In this document: positions 38,731 to 48,806 of the stretch, one piece after another
How the letters are laid out: the number at the start of each line of letters is the position of its first letter
Position numbering within the stretch: the first letter of the stretch is position 1
Origin: Pseudomonas bijieensis
GTDB taxonomy: Bacteria > Pseudomonadota > Gammaproteobacteria > Pseudomonadales > Pseudomonadaceae
Length of the DNA: 64,000 bases
Direction of reading: 5' to 3'
Assembly: GCF_013347965.1 (NCBI RefSeq)
Contig: NZ_CP048810.1
Span: forward strand, 3,471,501-3,535,500
Position numbers and translations under genes: made by a program
Notes under the pieces: model-generated
What the model saw: only the letters and a program-made list of their open reading frames with translations
The model's database searches: none
Told to the model about the DNA's origin: nothing

Positions 38731-39918
38731 TCAAGAAGCCAGCGGCAATACTTGCCAAAGCCCGTTCTGCTGAATCAATTGCCGGTCGCAGTCCGCTTCA
38801 CGGGCGGCGGCCAATGGTTGCCCAGGCAAGGCCTGGACGACACGCTGACCCTCACTGCGCAACTGGCAGACTGCTTGCCAGAGTGCCGCATCCGTACTGT
38901 CAGGCATCCAGATACCGCCAGACGGTAGCTCGACTTCAGCACGCCCCAGGGTCACCAGGGTTTTCAAATCGGTAGAAAAACCGGTCGCCGGACGGGCACG
39001 ACCGAAGTCGGCACCGATGTCGTCATAACGACCTCCCTGGGCAATGGACTGGCCCACGCCCGGGACGAACACGGCGAACACCACGCCGGTGTGGTAGTGA
39101 TAACCGCGCAACTCACCCAGGTCGAAATACAGCGACAACTCGGGGAAGCGCACCGACAGACGCTCGGCAATCGCCAGCAAGTCGTCCAGCGCCGCCAATA
39201 CAGGCGCCGGCGCACGAGCCAGGCGCTCACGGGCAGCGGTCAACACCTCACGTCCGCCACACAGATCCACCAGCGCCCGCAACATGTCCGACAGATCGGC
39301 CGGCAGGCCCTCGGTCAGGCTGATGACCTCGTCGATGGCCTTGCGTTGCAGGGCATCGAACAACTGTTGCTCCACTTCGCCGGACAAACCGGCCGCACGG
39401 GCGAGGCCGCGATAGATGCCGACATGCCCCAGGTCCATGTGGACATCCGGCACGTCAGCCAGTTGCAGCATGGCCAACATCAGGCTGATGACTTCTACGT
39501 CGCTGCTCGGGCTGGCGTCGCCATACAATTCGGCACCCAGCTGGATCGGGCTGCGCGAAGACGACAAGGCCCGCGGCTGGGCATGCAGCACACTGCCGGC
39601 GTAGCACAGGCGGCTCGGACCTTCACGGCGCAGGGTGTGGGCGTCGATGCGCGCCACTTGCGGCGTGATGTCGGCACGAAAGCCCATCTGCCGGCCCGAC
39701 TGCGGGTCGATAACCTTGAAGGTGCGCAGGTCCAGGTCCTGGCCCGCGCCGGTGAGCAGGGATTCCAGGTACTCGATATGCGGGGTGACGACGAACTCGT
39801 AACCCCAACTCTGGAACAGATCCAACACCTGCCGACGCGCTACTTCGATACGCGCAGCTTCCGGTGGCAGTACTTCTTCGATGCCATCTGGCAGCAGCCA
39901 GCGGTCTACCGTTGCCAT
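38731..39918 (-). CDS. hisZ: ATP phosphoribosyltransferase regulatory subunit HisZ
   Basis: A 395-aa class II histidyl-tRNA-synthetase paralogue without the anticodon-binding domain. It carries [32 protein letters not shown] and AQGGRYDDI, but not the full set of HisRS catalytic residues. HisZ forms a hetero-octamer with the short form of HisG, allowing feedback regulation of the first histidine-biosynthetic step. Its neighbour purA makes AMP, and the two pathways share the purine/ATP precursor pool. AGGGGA is the ribosome-binding site. Confidence 0.95.
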   Translation of the reverse strand: MATVDRWLLPDGIEEVLPPEAARIEVARRQVLDLFQSWGYEFVVTPHIEYLESLLTGAGQDLDLRTFKVIDPQSGRQMGFRADITPQVARIDAHTLRREGPSRLCYAGSVLHAQPRALSSSRSPIQLGAELYGDASPSSDVEVISLMLAMLQLADVPDVHMDLGHVGIYRGLARAAGLSGEVEQQLFDALQRKAIDEVISLTEGLPADLSDMLRALVDLCGGREVLTAARERLARAPAPVLAALDDLLAIAERLSVRFPELSLYFDLGELRGYHYHTGVVFAVFVPGVGQSIAQGGRYDDIGADFGRARPATGFSTDLKTLVTLGRAEVELPSGGIWMPDSTDAALWQAVCQLRSEGQRVVQALPGQPLAAAREADCDRQLIQQNGLWQVLPLAS

Positions 39919-40231
39919 TACGCCATTCCCCTATGGTCCGGGCGGCCAGCCCTCGGGCAAGCCTTGAGTGAAGCAGAAAACACTTGGCCCACACGCAAAA
40001 CACGCGCATGAGCGACGTGACGAATGGCCCGCAATCGGCCTCGCCCAGCGCTTTCCTCGAAAAACCTGTCGGATCGTTCAACCCGACGCCTGCAACCAAA
40101 ACCGCAATCAAACGTGCAGACGCAAAAAAGCCGGGAATTTCCCGGCTGCCGCATCATACACACGTTTTCCCAAAGGATCACCCCGCCCGACGCTTTAGCC
40201 GCCGGGCGGAGTGTCTCAGGTCAACGTCGCA
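39919..40231 (-). other. hisZ upstream region and hflC terminator region
   Basis: A 313-bp stretch without a gene. It includes the hflC terminator (40124-40147) and, nearer hflC, a second GC-rich stem-loop (about 40187-40213, CCGCCCG...CGGGCGG). The remaining ~200 bp before hisZ should carry its promoter, but no clear -35/-10 pair stands out. Confidence 0.5.
40124..40147 (-). terminator. Terminator of the hfq-hflX-hflK-hflC gene string
   Basis: On the minus strand AGCCGGGAA-ATTCCCGGCT is followed by TTTTTTG: a self-complementary GC-rich stem with a strong T run, about 85 bases past the hflC stop codon. Confidence 0.9.
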
Positions 40232-41101
40232 TCAAGGCTTGGACTTTTCCAGGTAGTGGAAGAAGTCGCTGCTTGGGTCCAGGACCAGGACGTCGGATTT
40301 GTTCGCGAAGCTTTCACGGTAGGCACGCAGGCTACGGTAGAACGCGTAGAACTCCTGATCCTGCCCGTAGGCCTTGGCATAGATCGAAGCGGCCTGGGCA
40401 TCACCATCACCACGGACCTCTTCCGATTCACGATAGGCTTCGGCCAGCAGCACACGGCGTTGACGATCGGCGTCGGCACGGATGCCTTCGGCCAGCTCGT
40501 TACCCTTGGCACGGTGCTCACGGGCTTCACGCTCACGCTCGGTGCTCATGCGCTCGAACACGCTGCGGTTCACTTCCTTCGGCAGGTCGATGGCCTTGAC
40601 CCGGACATCGACCACTTCGATACCCAGCTCTTTTTCTGCCATCGAGTTCAGCGAACGGGTGATGTCGGCCATGAGCGCATCACGCTCACCGGACACCACT
40701 TCATGCAATGTGCGCTTACCGAACTGGTCACGCAGGCCCGACTCCAGGCGACGGGACAAGCGCTCGTCGGCGATCTGCTTCAAACCCGAGGTCGCGGTGT
40801 AGAAGCGCTCGGCATCCTTCACGCGCCACTTGGCATAGGCGTCGACCATCACGGCTTTCTTTTCCAGCGTCAGGAAGCGTTGCGTCGGCGCATCCAGCGT
40901 CATCAGACGCGCGTCGAACTTGCGCACCTTGTTGACGTACGGCACCTTCACATGCAGCCCCGGCTGGACATCAGCCTGGACCACGCGACCGAATTGCAGC
41001 AACACCGCACGCTCGGTCTGAGCCACGATGTAGAAGCAGTTCCAGGCAGCGATCGCCACGACGACACCGACAATAAGGGCGATCAGCGATTTATTGCTCA
41101 T
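40232..41101 (-). CDS. hflC: HflC, regulator of FtsH protease (SPFH/band 7 protein)
   Basis: A 289-aa membrane-anchored SPFH protein. One N-terminal helix (ALIVGVVVAIAAWNCFYIV) is followed by the band-7 domain (QTERAVLLQFGRVV) and a charged helical region (STEREREAREHRAKGNELAEGIRADADRQ). With HflK it forms the periplasmic cage around FtsH that tunes degradation of membrane proteins. Its ATG overlaps the hflK stop codon by one base. Confidence 0.95.
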   Translation of the reverse strand: MSNKSLIALIVGVVVAIAAWNCFYIVAQTERAVLLQFGRVVQADVQPGLHVKVPYVNKVRKFDARLMTLDAPTQRFLTLEKKAVMVDAYAKWRVKDAERFYTATSGLKQIADERLSRRLESGLRDQFGKRTLHEVVSGERDALMADITRSLNSMAEKELGIEVVDVRVKAIDLPKEVNRSVFERMSTEREREAREHRAKGNELAEGIRADADRQRRVLLAEAYRESEEVRGDGDAQAASIYAKAYGQDQEFYAFYRSLRAYRESFANKSDVLVLDPSSDFFHYLEKSKP

Positions 41102-42273
41102 CAGCGACTCTCCCTGGTACGTGCTTGCTGTTGCTGCAGATCCGCCGCCGCACGAGCGTTGGCTTCATTGCTGGCGGCCGCCGAACTGGTCGCTGGCGTG
41201 CTGGTGTTGCGACCGCTCTCGACCATCTTGTCCAGTGGCAGGTACAGCAGATTGCTCTGGCCGTTCTTGTTGCCGGTCACGAGGACCTTGCTGGTGTTGC
41301 TGAAGACTTCCTGCATGGTGTCCAGGTACAGACGCTGGCGGGTCACTTCTGGGGCCTTGCGATACTCGGCCACCAACTTGGTGAAGCGATCAGCCTCACC
41401 CTTGGCGCGGGAGACCACTTCGTCACGGTAACCGTTGGCATCCTCGATGATGCGTTGGGCCTGGCCACGGGCTTCCGGCACGACGCCGTTGGCATAGGTT
41501 TCGGCCTGGTTGCGCGAACGCTGCTCGTCTTCACGGGCACGGATCACGTCATCGAAGGCTTCCTGGACCTCACGCGGTGCCGCTGCGCTCTGGACGTTGA
41601 CCTGGGTCACGGTGATCCCGGTGCGATAGGTATCGAGGAACCGTTGCAGGCGTTCCTTGATTTCGCTGGCCATCAGTTCACGACCTTCAGTCAGCACCTG
41701 GTCCATGGCGGTGGAACCCACCACATGGCGCAGGGCGCTTTCGGTCGCGTGCTGCAGGCTGATTTCCGGCTGGTCGACGTTCAGCACGAAGTCCTGCAGG
41801 TTGGTGATCTTGTATTGCACGGTCAGCGGCACTTCGACGATGTTCTCGTCTTCGGTCAGCATCTGGCCCTGCTTGGTGTACGCCCGCTCACGCGTGACGT
41901 TTTCCATGTACTTCTGGTCGATCGGCGGGAAATAGATGTTCAGGCCCGGGCCAACCGTCTCGTAGTACTTGCCGAAGCGCAGCACCACGGCCTGCTCCTG
42001 CTCGTCCACGACATAGACCGCGCTGTACAGCCAGACAGCCGCCAGCACGACGAGGCCGATGCCGAGCAGGCCGAAACCGCCGCCCTTGCCCGGACGACCA
42101 CCACCCTCGTCACCGCGTTTTTTACCACCACCGAACAAACCGTTCAGGCTTTCCTGCAGCTTTCGGAAGGCCTCGTCGAGATCCGGCGGCCCCTTGCGGT
42201 CGCCGTTGTTACGACGCTTGCCACCCCAAGGATCCTGATTATTCGAGTTGCCACCCGGCTCATTCCAAGCCAT
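41101..42273 (-). CDS. hflK: HflK, regulator of FtsH protease (SPFH/band 7 protein)
   Basis: A 390-aa protein starting MAWNEPGGNSNNQDPWGG, with a Gly-rich cytoplasmic N-terminus. One transmembrane helix (GLLGIGLVVLAAVWLYSAV) and the SPFH domain (VDEQEQAVVLRFGKYYETV) follow. The C-terminus is Ala/Gln-rich. ATG at 42273 has GGAG six bases upstream; the long extension to 42519 has no homology and is rejected. It pairs with hflC immediately downstream. Confidence 0.95.
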   Translation of the reverse strand: MAWNEPGGNSNNQDPWGGKRRNNGDRKGPPDLDEAFRKLQESLNGLFGGGKKRGDEGGGRPGKGGGFGLLGIGLVVLAAVWLYSAVYVVDEQEQAVVLRFGKYYETVGPGLNIYFPPIDQKYMENVTRERAYTKQGQMLTEDENIVEVPLTVQYKITNLQDFVLNVDQPEISLQHATESALRHVVGSTAMDQVLTEGRELMASEIKERLQRFLDTYRTGITVTQVNVQSAAAPREVQEAFDDVIRAREDEQRSRNQAETYANGVVPEARGQAQRIIEDANGYRDEVVSRAKGEADRFTKLVAEYRKAPEVTRQRLYLDTMQEVFSNTSKVLVTGNKNGQSNLLYLPLDKMVESGRNTSTPATSSAAASNEANARAAADLQQQQARTRESR

Positions 42274-42358
42274 AGCGCTCTCCATCTGATAAAGCAAAGA
42301 CGCACCCACGGCGCGCCGACCAATGCTACAGAATGCCTGACACAGCTTTCTCAGGCTT

Positions 42359-43660
42359 TTATTGCAAAGTGTGTTGCTCGATGAATTCCATCGGTTGCAG
42401 CCCTTCGCGGCTGACCAGCCGGTTGAGCTCCGACCGAGGCAGGCGAACAGCCAGCAGGCAGACGCCTTCGTCGTCGTGTTCTTCTTTTTGCACGGCCCCC
42501 AGCTCGAAAAACTGCGCACGCAGCCGGGCGAAACGTTGCGGCAATTTCAGGGTGCCTACAAACAGATCGTTGCCCAACAGCTCGGCCACGGCCTGCCTGA
42601 GCAGGTCCAGGCCGGTGCCATCGCGGGCCGACAGCCAGACCCTTTGCGGCTTGCCATCGGCATCGCGCTGGATCTGCGGCTCCACGCCTTCGAGCAAATC
42701 GAGTTTGTTGTATACCTCGAGGATCGGCAAGTCCTGGGCTCCGATCTCACCCAGCACCACCATCACCTGCTCGATCTGCAGCATCCGGTCCGGTTCGGCG
42801 GCATCGATCACGTGCAGCAGCAGGTCGGAGTTGCTCGACTCTTCGAGCGTAGCCCGGAAAGCCTCGACCAGCTTGTGCGGCAGGTGACGGATGAAGCCTA
42901 CGGTGTCGGCCAGCACGATCGGCCCGAGGTCGTCCAGGTCGAGCCGGCGCAGGGTCGGGTCGAGCGTGGCGAACAACTGGTCGGCGGCGTAGACGTCGGA
43001 TTGGGTGACGTTATTGAACAGGGTCGATTTGCCGGCGTTGGTATAGCCCACCAGTGAAACCGTCGGGATATCCGCGCGCTTGCGGCCGCGTCGCGACTGC
43101 TCGCGCTGGCTGCGGACCTTTTCCAGCCGCCCCTTGATCTGGCGCAGGCGAACCCGCAACAGGCGCCGGTCGGTTTCCAGCTGGGTTTCACCCGGGCCGC
43201 GCAGACCGATACCGCCTTTCTGCCGCTCAAGGTGAGTCCAGCCGCGAACCAGCCGCGTACTCATGTGCTCAAGCTGGGCCAGTTCGACCTGGAGCTTGCC
43301 TTCATGGGTGCGGGCGCGTTGGGCGAAGATATCGAGGATCAGCCCCGTACGGTCGATCACGCGACACTCGAAGACACGTTCGAGGTTACGTTCCTGACTG
43401 GGCGTGAGGATGTGATTGAAAATCACCAGGTCGACCTGCTCGGCCTTGACCAGGTCGCGCAACTCCTCGACCTTGCCACTGCCGATCAGGAACTTGGCGG
43501 TTGGCCGATGACGCGGCACGTTGAAAAACGCGACGGTCTCGGCGCCGGCCGAAAGTGCCAATTCCTGAAACTCCTGCGGATCTTCGCGCGCCTCAGGGTC
43601 CTGTCCATCCAAGTGAACGAGAATGGCCCGTTCACCACCACCGTGGCGCTCAAAGAACAA
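42359..43660 (-). CDS. hflX: GTPase HflX
   Basis: A 433-aa ribosome-associated GTPase that splits stalled or hibernating ribosomes. The N-terminal HflX domain (MFFERHGGGERAILVHLDGQDPEA...ELALSAGAE) is followed by the G domain with G1 GYTNAGKST, G3 DTVGFI and G4 NKLD. The linker helices (IGLRGPGETQLETDRRLLR) are typical. It lies between hfq and hflK on the same strand in the classic hfq-hflX-hflK-hflC order. Confidence 0.96.
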   Translation of the reverse strand: MFFERHGGGERAILVHLDGQDPEAREDPQEFQELALSAGAETVAFFNVPRHRPTAKFLIGSGKVEELRDLVKAEQVDLVIFNHILTPSQERNLERVFECRVIDRTGLILDIFAQRARTHEGKLQVELAQLEHMSTRLVRGWTHLERQKGGIGLRGPGETQLETDRRLLRVRLRQIKGRLEKVRSQREQSRRGRKRADIPTVSLVGYTNAGKSTLFNNVTQSDVYAADQLFATLDPTLRRLDLDDLGPIVLADTVGFIRHLPHKLVEAFRATLEESSNSDLLLHVIDAAEPDRMLQIEQVMVVLGEIGAQDLPILEVYNKLDLLEGVEPQIQRDADGKPQRVWLSARDGTGLDLLRQAVAELLGNDLFVGTLKLPQRFARLRAQFFELGAVQKEEHDDEGVCLLAVRLPRSELNRLVSREGLQPMEFIEQHTLQ

Positions 43661-43672
43661 AGGAGGCTCCTA

Positions 43673-43933
43673 TCAGGCGTTACCCGGTTCAGCGTCACCG
43701 CCTTCGGATTCGGTTGCGCTAGGCAGACGAATTGGACGAACTGGCACGACTGTAGAGATCGCGTGCTTGTAGACCATCTGGCTGACGGTGTTTTTCAGAA
43801 GGATGACGAACTGGTCGAAAGACTCAATCGTGCCTTGCAGTTTGATCCCGTTGACCAGATAGATGGACACCCCAACTTTCTCTTTACGTAAAGTGTTCAA
43901 GTAAGGGTCTTGTAGCGAATGCCCTTTTGACAT
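43673..43933 (-). CDS. hfq: RNA chaperone Hfq
   Basis: An 86-aa Sm-like protein: [20 protein letters not shown] (Sm1 start, with proximal-face residues), [23 protein letters not shown] (Sm2, including the KHAIS motif) and a short acidic C-terminus. It forms hexamers that bind sRNA and A-rich mRNA, and in Pseudomonas works with Crc in catabolite repression. AGGAG is eight bases upstream of the ATG at 43933; the earlier start at 43957 is not used. It is 12 bases upstream of hflX. Confidence 0.97.
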   Translation of the reverse strand: MSKGHSLQDPYLNTLRKEKVGVSIYLVNGIKLQGTIESFDQFVILLKNTVSQMVYKHAISTVVPVRPIRLPSATESEGGDAEPGNA

Positions 43934-44024
43934 GTGCCGCACTCCTTTAAGGATCAATTATAAAAATCGGAATCAGATGGCTTGGGCCGTCACACCCCCA
44001 AGGATAGACGGCAATTGCAAGGAC

Positions 44025-44996
44025 TCAGCTCAATATGGAGATGGTCCCAAGGTATTTCAAGGCGCGTGGCAGATTGTCGCAATCGAGACTGTCGAGCCAA
44101 TGCAGGTCAGTCCAGCTGCGCAGCCAGGTGAACTGGCGTTTCGCCAATTGGCGCGTGGCAATGATCCCACGCTCCTGCATCTCGGCTGACGTCAGCTTGC
44201 CGTCCAGGTAATCCCAGACTTGTCGATAACCTACCGCACGTATAGACGGCAACCCGGGATGCAGGTCACTTCGCTCACGCAGGGCTACGACCTCGTCTAT
44301 GAACCCCTGTTCCAACATTAATGTGAATCTTTGTTCAATTCGCCGATGCAGCACTTGCCGGTTCGCCGGAGCGATGGCCAGATTCGCGACAGTATAGGGC
44401 AATTGTTGCAGTCCCGAAGCGGCTGCTTCAGTACTTTGCGCAGATTGTCGTTGGCGCAGGGCCGTCATGCTCTGGCCGCTGACCCGATAAACCTCCAGGG
44501 CCCGACTGAGCCGCTGCGGGTCATTGGGGTGAATACGCGCCGCCGACTCCGGGTCGATGACCGCCAATTGCTCATGCAGGGCTTGCCAGCCAAGGCGCGC
44601 GGCTTCTTCTTCAATCTGCGCGCGCACCTCGGGATCGGCCGCCGGCATGTCCGCCAGCCCGTCGACCAAAGCCTTGTAATACAGCATCGTGCCGCCCACC
44701 AGCAGCGGGATCTTGCCTCGCGCGGTGATTTCGGCCATGGCCTGGAGCGCGTCACGGCGGAAGTCGGCCGCTGAATACGCCTCGGCCGGGTCCAGGATGT
44801 CGATCAGGCGGTGGGGAAATTCGGCCAGCAGTTCTTTTGACGGCTTGGCAGTGCCGATGTCCATGCCCCGGTAGACCAGGGCCGAATCGACGCTGATCAG
44901 CTCGCAGGGCAAAACCTTGGTCAACTCGATCGCCAGGTCGGTCTTGCCGGCGGCGGTCGGGCCCATCAGGAAAATCGCAGGAGGCAACTGGCTCAT
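44025..44996 (-). CDS. miaA: tRNA dimethylallyltransferase
   Basis: A 323-aa enzyme that transfers a dimethylallyl group to N6 of A37 in tRNAs reading UNN codons. The P-loop [14 protein letters not shown] is followed by [28 protein letters not shown] and the C-terminal RQFTWLRSW. The ATG at 44996 shares one base with the mutL stop (TGATG), so it is coupled to mutL. The start at 45071 would run inside mutL and is rejected. Confidence 0.96.
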   Translation of the reverse strand: MSQLPPAIFLMGPTAAGKTDLAIELTKVLPCELISVDSALVYRGMDIGTAKPSKELLAEFPHRLIDILDPAEAYSAADFRRDALQAMAEITARGKIPLLVGGTMLYYKALVDGLADMPAADPEVRAQIEEEAARLGWQALHEQLAVIDPESAARIHPNDPQRLSRALEVYRVSGQSMTALRQRQSAQSTEAAASGLQQLPYTVANLAIAPANRQVLHRRIEQRFTLMLEQGFIDEVVALRERSDLHPGLPSIRAVGYRQVWDYLDGKLTSAEMQERGIIATRQLAKRQFTWLRSWTDLHWLDSLDCDNLPRALKYLGTISILS

Positions 44997-46909
44997 CAAC
45001 GACCGCGCAGGAACAGTTTGTCCAGGTCGTCCAGGCCCAGTTGGGTCCAGGTCGGCCGGCCATGGTTGCATTGACCGCTACGCTCGGTGTTTTCCATGTC
45101 CCGCAGCAGGCCGTTCATTTCCGGCAGGGCCAGGCGCCGGTTGGCGCGGATCGCGCCGTGGCAGGCCATGGTGCCGAGCAGTTCGTTCAGGTGCGCCTGG
45201 ATCCGGTCGCTGGTGCCGTATTCCATCAAGTCCGCCAGCACGTCGCTGACCAGGCGATTGGCCTCGGCCTGTTTCAACAACGCCGGAATCTGGCGGATCG
45301 CCAGGGTTTCCGGCCCCAGGCGCTGCAATTCGAAGCCCAGGCGCTGGAACCAGGCCACATGTTCCTCGGCACAATCGGCTTCGCGCTGGCTGACGGCCAG
45401 GGATTCGGGCACCAACAGCGGCTGGCCGCTCAAGCCTTCGCTGGCCATGGCGATTTTCAGCCGCTCGTACATGATCCGTTCGTGGGCGGCGTGCATATCC
45501 ACCAGGACCAGGCCCTGGGCGTTTTCCGAAAGGATATAGATGCCTTTGAGTTGTGCCAGGGCATAGCCCAGCGGCGGGATATCGCCCTGGCCGTCGGGCA
45601 ATGCCACCGCACCGGGTTCAGGCAAGGGTTTGAAGAACTCGCGATAGGCTGCCTGAGCCTCGGCCGCCGGCACGTTGGATTGCGGGCGCGGGGTGTATTG
45701 ATACTGGTAGCCGCTGCCGGCACCGCTCCCGGCCGGGTTGTAGCTCGGTTGCGGCGGGGACTGTTCCAGCAGCGCGTTGGCCGCCAGGCGCATTTCGCCC
45801 TGCGGGCCGAACTCGCCCGCTTCCAGCCCCGTTGGCCGGACCATGCCAGCCACTGCCGCCGGAGCCGCCAATTGATCTTCCGGGCGCACATCGCCCAAGG
45901 CACGGTGCAAGGTGCCATAGAGGAAATCGTGGACCATGCGCCCGTCACGAAAGCGTACTTCGTGCTTGGTCGGGTGCACGTTGACGTCCACCACCGCCGG
46001 GTCGACTTCGAAAAACAGCACGAAGGTCGGATGCCGACCGTTGAACAGCACATCGCGATAAGCCTGGCGCACCGCGTGGGCCACCAGCTTGTCGCGCACA
46101 GCGCGACCGTTCACGTAGAAATACTGCAAGTCCGCCTGGCTGCGGGAAAACGTCGGCAACCCGACCCAACCCCACAGGTGCAGGCCATTGCGCTCCACCT
46201 CGATGGGCAATGCCTGCTCCAGGAAACCGGCACCGCACACCGCGCCGACACGGCGGGCACGGGCCGCATCATCATGGGCCTCGTGCAGGCTGAGAATGGT
46301 CTTGCCGTTGTGGCGCAAATGGAACGCCACGTCAAAACGCGCCAGGGCCAGGCGCTTGATGACTTCCTGCAAGTGATCGAATTCAGTCTTCTCGGCCTTG
46401 AGGAACTTGCGCCGGGCCGGAGTGTTGAAGAACAGGTCGCGCACTTCCACCGAGGTACCCACCGGATGGGCCGCGGGCTGGACGCGAGAGGCCATGTCCC
46501 GGCCCTCGGTCTCGACCTGCCAGGCCTGTTCGGCGTCACGGGTGCGGGAGGTGAGAGTCAGGCGCGACACCGAACTGATGGACGCCAGCGCCTCCCCCCG
46601 AAAGCCCAGGCTCATGACCCGCTCAAGGTCTTCCAGGTCGCGAATCTTGCTGGTGGCGTGACGCGCCAGGGCCAGCGGCAGGTCCTCGGAAGAAATACCG
46701 CCACCGTCATCGCGTACCCGCAGCAGCTTGACGCCGCCTTGCTCGACATCCACATCGATGCGCCTGGCCCCGGAGTCGAGGCTGTTTTCCAGCAACTCCT
46801 TGATGACCGACGCCGGCCGCTCGACCACTTCGCCGGCGGCGATCTGGTTCGCCAGCCGGGGGCTGAGCAGCTCGATGCGGGCGTTGCTGCCGATCACTTC
46901 GTCACTCAT
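44996..46909 (-). CDS. mutL: DNA mismatch repair protein MutL
   Basis: A 637-aa GHKL ATPase that couples MutS recognition to strand processing. N-terminal ATP-binding motifs are visible: [25 protein letters not shown] and [10 protein letters not shown]. The C-terminal domain carries [16 protein letters not shown], a DxHAxxExxxxE-type endonuclease motif, and [13 protein letters not shown]. It is therefore the endonuclease-active, MutH-independent kind found in Pseudomonas. It overlaps amiB by four bases (ATGA) and miaA by one. Confidence 0.97.
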   Translation of the reverse strand: MSDEVIGSNARIELLSPRLANQIAAGEVVERPASVIKELLENSLDSGARRIDVDVEQGGVKLLRVRDDGGGISSEDLPLALARHATSKIRDLEDLERVMSLGFRGEALASISSVSRLTLTSRTRDAEQAWQVETEGRDMASRVQPAAHPVGTSVEVRDLFFNTPARRKFLKAEKTEFDHLQEVIKRLALARFDVAFHLRHNGKTILSLHEAHDDAARARRVGAVCGAGFLEQALPIEVERNGLHLWGWVGLPTFSRSQADLQYFYVNGRAVRDKLVAHAVRQAYRDVLFNGRHPTFVLFFEVDPAVVDVNVHPTKHEVRFRDGRMVHDFLYGTLHRALGDVRPEDQLAAPAAVAGMVRPTGLEAGEFGPQGEMRLAANALLEQSPPQPSYNPAGSGAGSGYQYQYTPRPQSNVPAAEAQAAYREFFKPLPEPGAVALPDGQGDIPPLGYALAQLKGIYILSENAQGLVLVDMHAAHERIMYERLKIAMASEGLSGQPLLVPESLAVSQREADCAEEHVAWFQRLGFELQRLGPETLAIRQIPALLKQAEANRLVSDVLADLMEYGTSDRIQAHLNELLGTMACHGAIRANRRLALPEMNGLLRDMENTERSGQCNHGRPTWTQLGLDDLDKLFLRGR

Positions 46910-48336
46910 TGCTGAACCGCCACGTCATTGCCGGGAATGGTCAGGGTCTGGCCGATCTTGAGCTCGTCGCTCTTGAGGTTGTTGGCGCTGCGCAAGGTCG
47001 CAGGCGACACCTGGTAACGCACGGCGATCATCGCCAGGGTTTCGCCGGGGTTGACCCGATGGTCCCGCGGGCCCTGGGCAATCTTGCCGGAATCGCGCAG
47101 CCAGGCAATGTAGGTACCTGGCGGTGGATTCTGCTGGAAGAACTGCCGCACGCCACTGCTGATGGAACGGGCCAGGGCCTGCTGATGACTGGAGGACGAC
47201 AGCTTGGACGCCTCGTTGGAGTTGGAGATGAAGCCGGTTTCCACCAGGATCGACGGGATGTCCGGCGACTTGAGCACCATGAACCCGGCCTGTTCGACGC
47301 GCTGCTTGTGCAGCGGCGTGACGCGACCGATGTTGCTCAGGACTTTCTGGCCGACGTTGAGGCTGGAGGTCAACGAGGCCGTCATCGACAAATCGAGCAA
47401 TACACCGGCGAGCATCCGGTCCTTGTCATCGAGGCTGACGTTGCCGGCACCGCCGATCAGGTCGGAACGGTTTTCGCTGTCGGCCAGCCAACGGGCGGTC
47501 TCGGAGGTGGCGCCACGGTCGGACAGGGCAAACACCGAGGCCCCGAACGCAGCGGCCGAAGGCGCGGCGTCGGCGTGGATGGAGACGAACAGGTCGGCGC
47601 CCTTCTTGCGGGCGATTTCGGTACGCCCGCGCAGGGGAATGAAGTAGTCGCCGGTACGGGTCAGCTCGGCGCGGAAGCCTTTCATGCCATTGACCTGGCG
47701 CTGCAATTCGCGGGCGATGGACAGCACCACGTCCTTCTCACGTTGTCCGCGCGAGCCCGAGGCTCCAGGGTCTTCGCCACCGTGACCGGCATCGATCACC
47801 ACGATAATATCGCGCTTGCCGGCCGGGGCCGGTGGTAGCTTGAGCGCAGGCTCGGTAGGGGTCACCGGCACCGCTGGGACCGTGGCGACATTGGTCGGCG
47901 GCGGTGGAGGTGGCGCCGCATCGGCCGGGTTGTCGAACAGGTCCACCACCAGCCGGTTGCCGTATTGGGCGTTGGGGGCCAGGGTGAAGCTTTTCGGGGT
48001 CACGGCTTTTTTCAGGTCGATGACCACCCGCAGGTCGGTCGGCGTACGCTGGGCCGAGCGCATCGCGGTAATCGGCGTGTTGGCGGTCGCCACGTTCAAT
48101 GGCGCGCCCAGGGTCGCACCATTGATGTCGATCACCAGGCGATCCGGGGCGGTCAGGGTGAATACGCTGTGCTGCACCGGGCCCGTCAGGTCAAACACCA
48201 GCCGTGTATTGTCCGGCGCCCGCCAGAGGCGAACGCTGTTGACCTTTGTCTCGGCCACAGCATCGACGGCCAGTGCCGTAAGCAACAGTCCTACGACAGC
48301 AACCACCGCGCGAAAGCGCATACCAAACCCCATCAT
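46906..48336 (-). CDS. amiB: N-acetylmuramoyl-L-alanine amidase AmiB with AMIN and LysM domains
   Basis: A 476-aa periplasmic septal amidase. It has a signal peptide ([23 protein letters not shown]), an AMIN domain (residues about 30-130) for septal targeting, and a Pro-rich linker. The Amidase_3 domain carries the zinc-binding motifs [24 protein letters not shown] and [10 protein letters not shown], and a C-terminal LysM follows ([20 protein letters not shown]). It cuts peptide stems from glycan during daughter-cell separation. The start overlaps the tsaE stop codon (TGATG at 48336); a start four residues later is equally possible. Confidence 0.95.
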   Translation of the reverse strand: MMGFGMRFRAVVAVVGLLLTALAVDAVAETKVNSVRLWRAPDNTRLVFDLTGPVQHSVFTLTAPDRLVIDINGATLGAPLNVATANTPITAMRSAQRTPTDLRVVIDLKKAVTPKSFTLAPNAQYGNRLVVDLFDNPADAAPPPPPPTNVATVPAVPVTPTEPALKLPPAPAGKRDIIVVIDAGHGGEDPGASGSRGQREKDVVLSIARELQRQVNGMKGFRAELTRTGDYFIPLRGRTEIARKKGADLFVSIHADAAPSAAAFGASVFALSDRGATSETARWLADSENRSDLIGGAGNVSLDDKDRMLAGVLLDLSMTASLTSSLNVGQKVLSNIGRVTPLHKQRVEQAGFMVLKSPDIPSILVETGFISNSNEASKLSSSSHQQALARSISSGVRQFFQQNPPPGTYIAWLRDSGKIAQGPRDHRVNPGETLAMIAVRYQVSPATLRSANNLKSDELKIGQTLTIPGNDVAVQQ

Positions 48337-48806
48337 CAATTAGTTTCCAATGCCAAAGCGGCACACCACGACTCGCCACGCGAGCCTTGCGGCGTCAGTT
48401 TCAGCGAACGCCCGCCGTTCTGCGCGCCAATGGTAATGGTCAGGTCGGGCTTTGGCAAAAAGCCTGCACCCTTCTGGGGCCATTCGATCAGGCACAAGGC
48501 GTCATCTTCGAAATAATCGCGGATACCGAGGAATTCCAGCTCTTCAGGATCCACCAGTCGATACAGGTCGAAATGGAAGGCGCGAATGTCGCCGATCTCG
48601 TAGGGCTCGACCAGGGTGAACGTAGGGCTTTTGACGGAGCCGACGTGCCCGAGGCCGCGAATGATGCCACGGGACAAGGTAGTTTTCCCCGCGCCAAGGT
48701 CGCCTTCGAGAAAAATCAGGCCATGGCCGGCGGTGATCTGCGCGATGCGAGCGCCAAATTGTGTCATGGCGTGTTCGTCGGCCACGTACAGGGTTACTTC
48801 AGACAC
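48336..48806 (-). CDS. tsaE: tRNA threonylcarbamoyladenosine biosynthesis ATPase TsaE
   Basis: A 156-aa P-loop protein (GDLGAGKTTLSRGI) with SPTFTLVEPY and LIEWPQKGAG, standard TsaE/YjeE. It assists TsaB-TsaD in making t6A37 in ANN-decoding tRNAs. The start is GTG at 48806 (MSEVTLYVADEHAM) because GGAGGA precedes it; the long frame to 49202 lies inside nnr. It overlaps the 3' end of nnr by 13 bases and precedes amiB. Confidence 0.95.
   Translation of the reverse strand: MSEVTLYVADEHAMTQFGARIAQITAGHGLIFLEGDLGAGKTTLSRGIIRGLGHVGSVKSPTFTLVEPYEIGDIRAFHFDLYRLVDPEELEFLGIRDYFEDDALCLIEWPQKGAGFLPKPDLTITIGAQNGGRSLKLTPQGSRGESWCAALALETN

Noticed and set aside
42274..42519. An 82-residue N-terminal extension of HflK
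   Set aside because: It overlaps the 3' end of hflX, has no homology, and a proper ribosome-binding site precedes the ATG at 42273.
45041..46915. A 624-aa rightward ORF opposite mutL
   Set aside because: Complementary to MutL, whose ATPase and endonuclease motifs are all intact on the minus strand.
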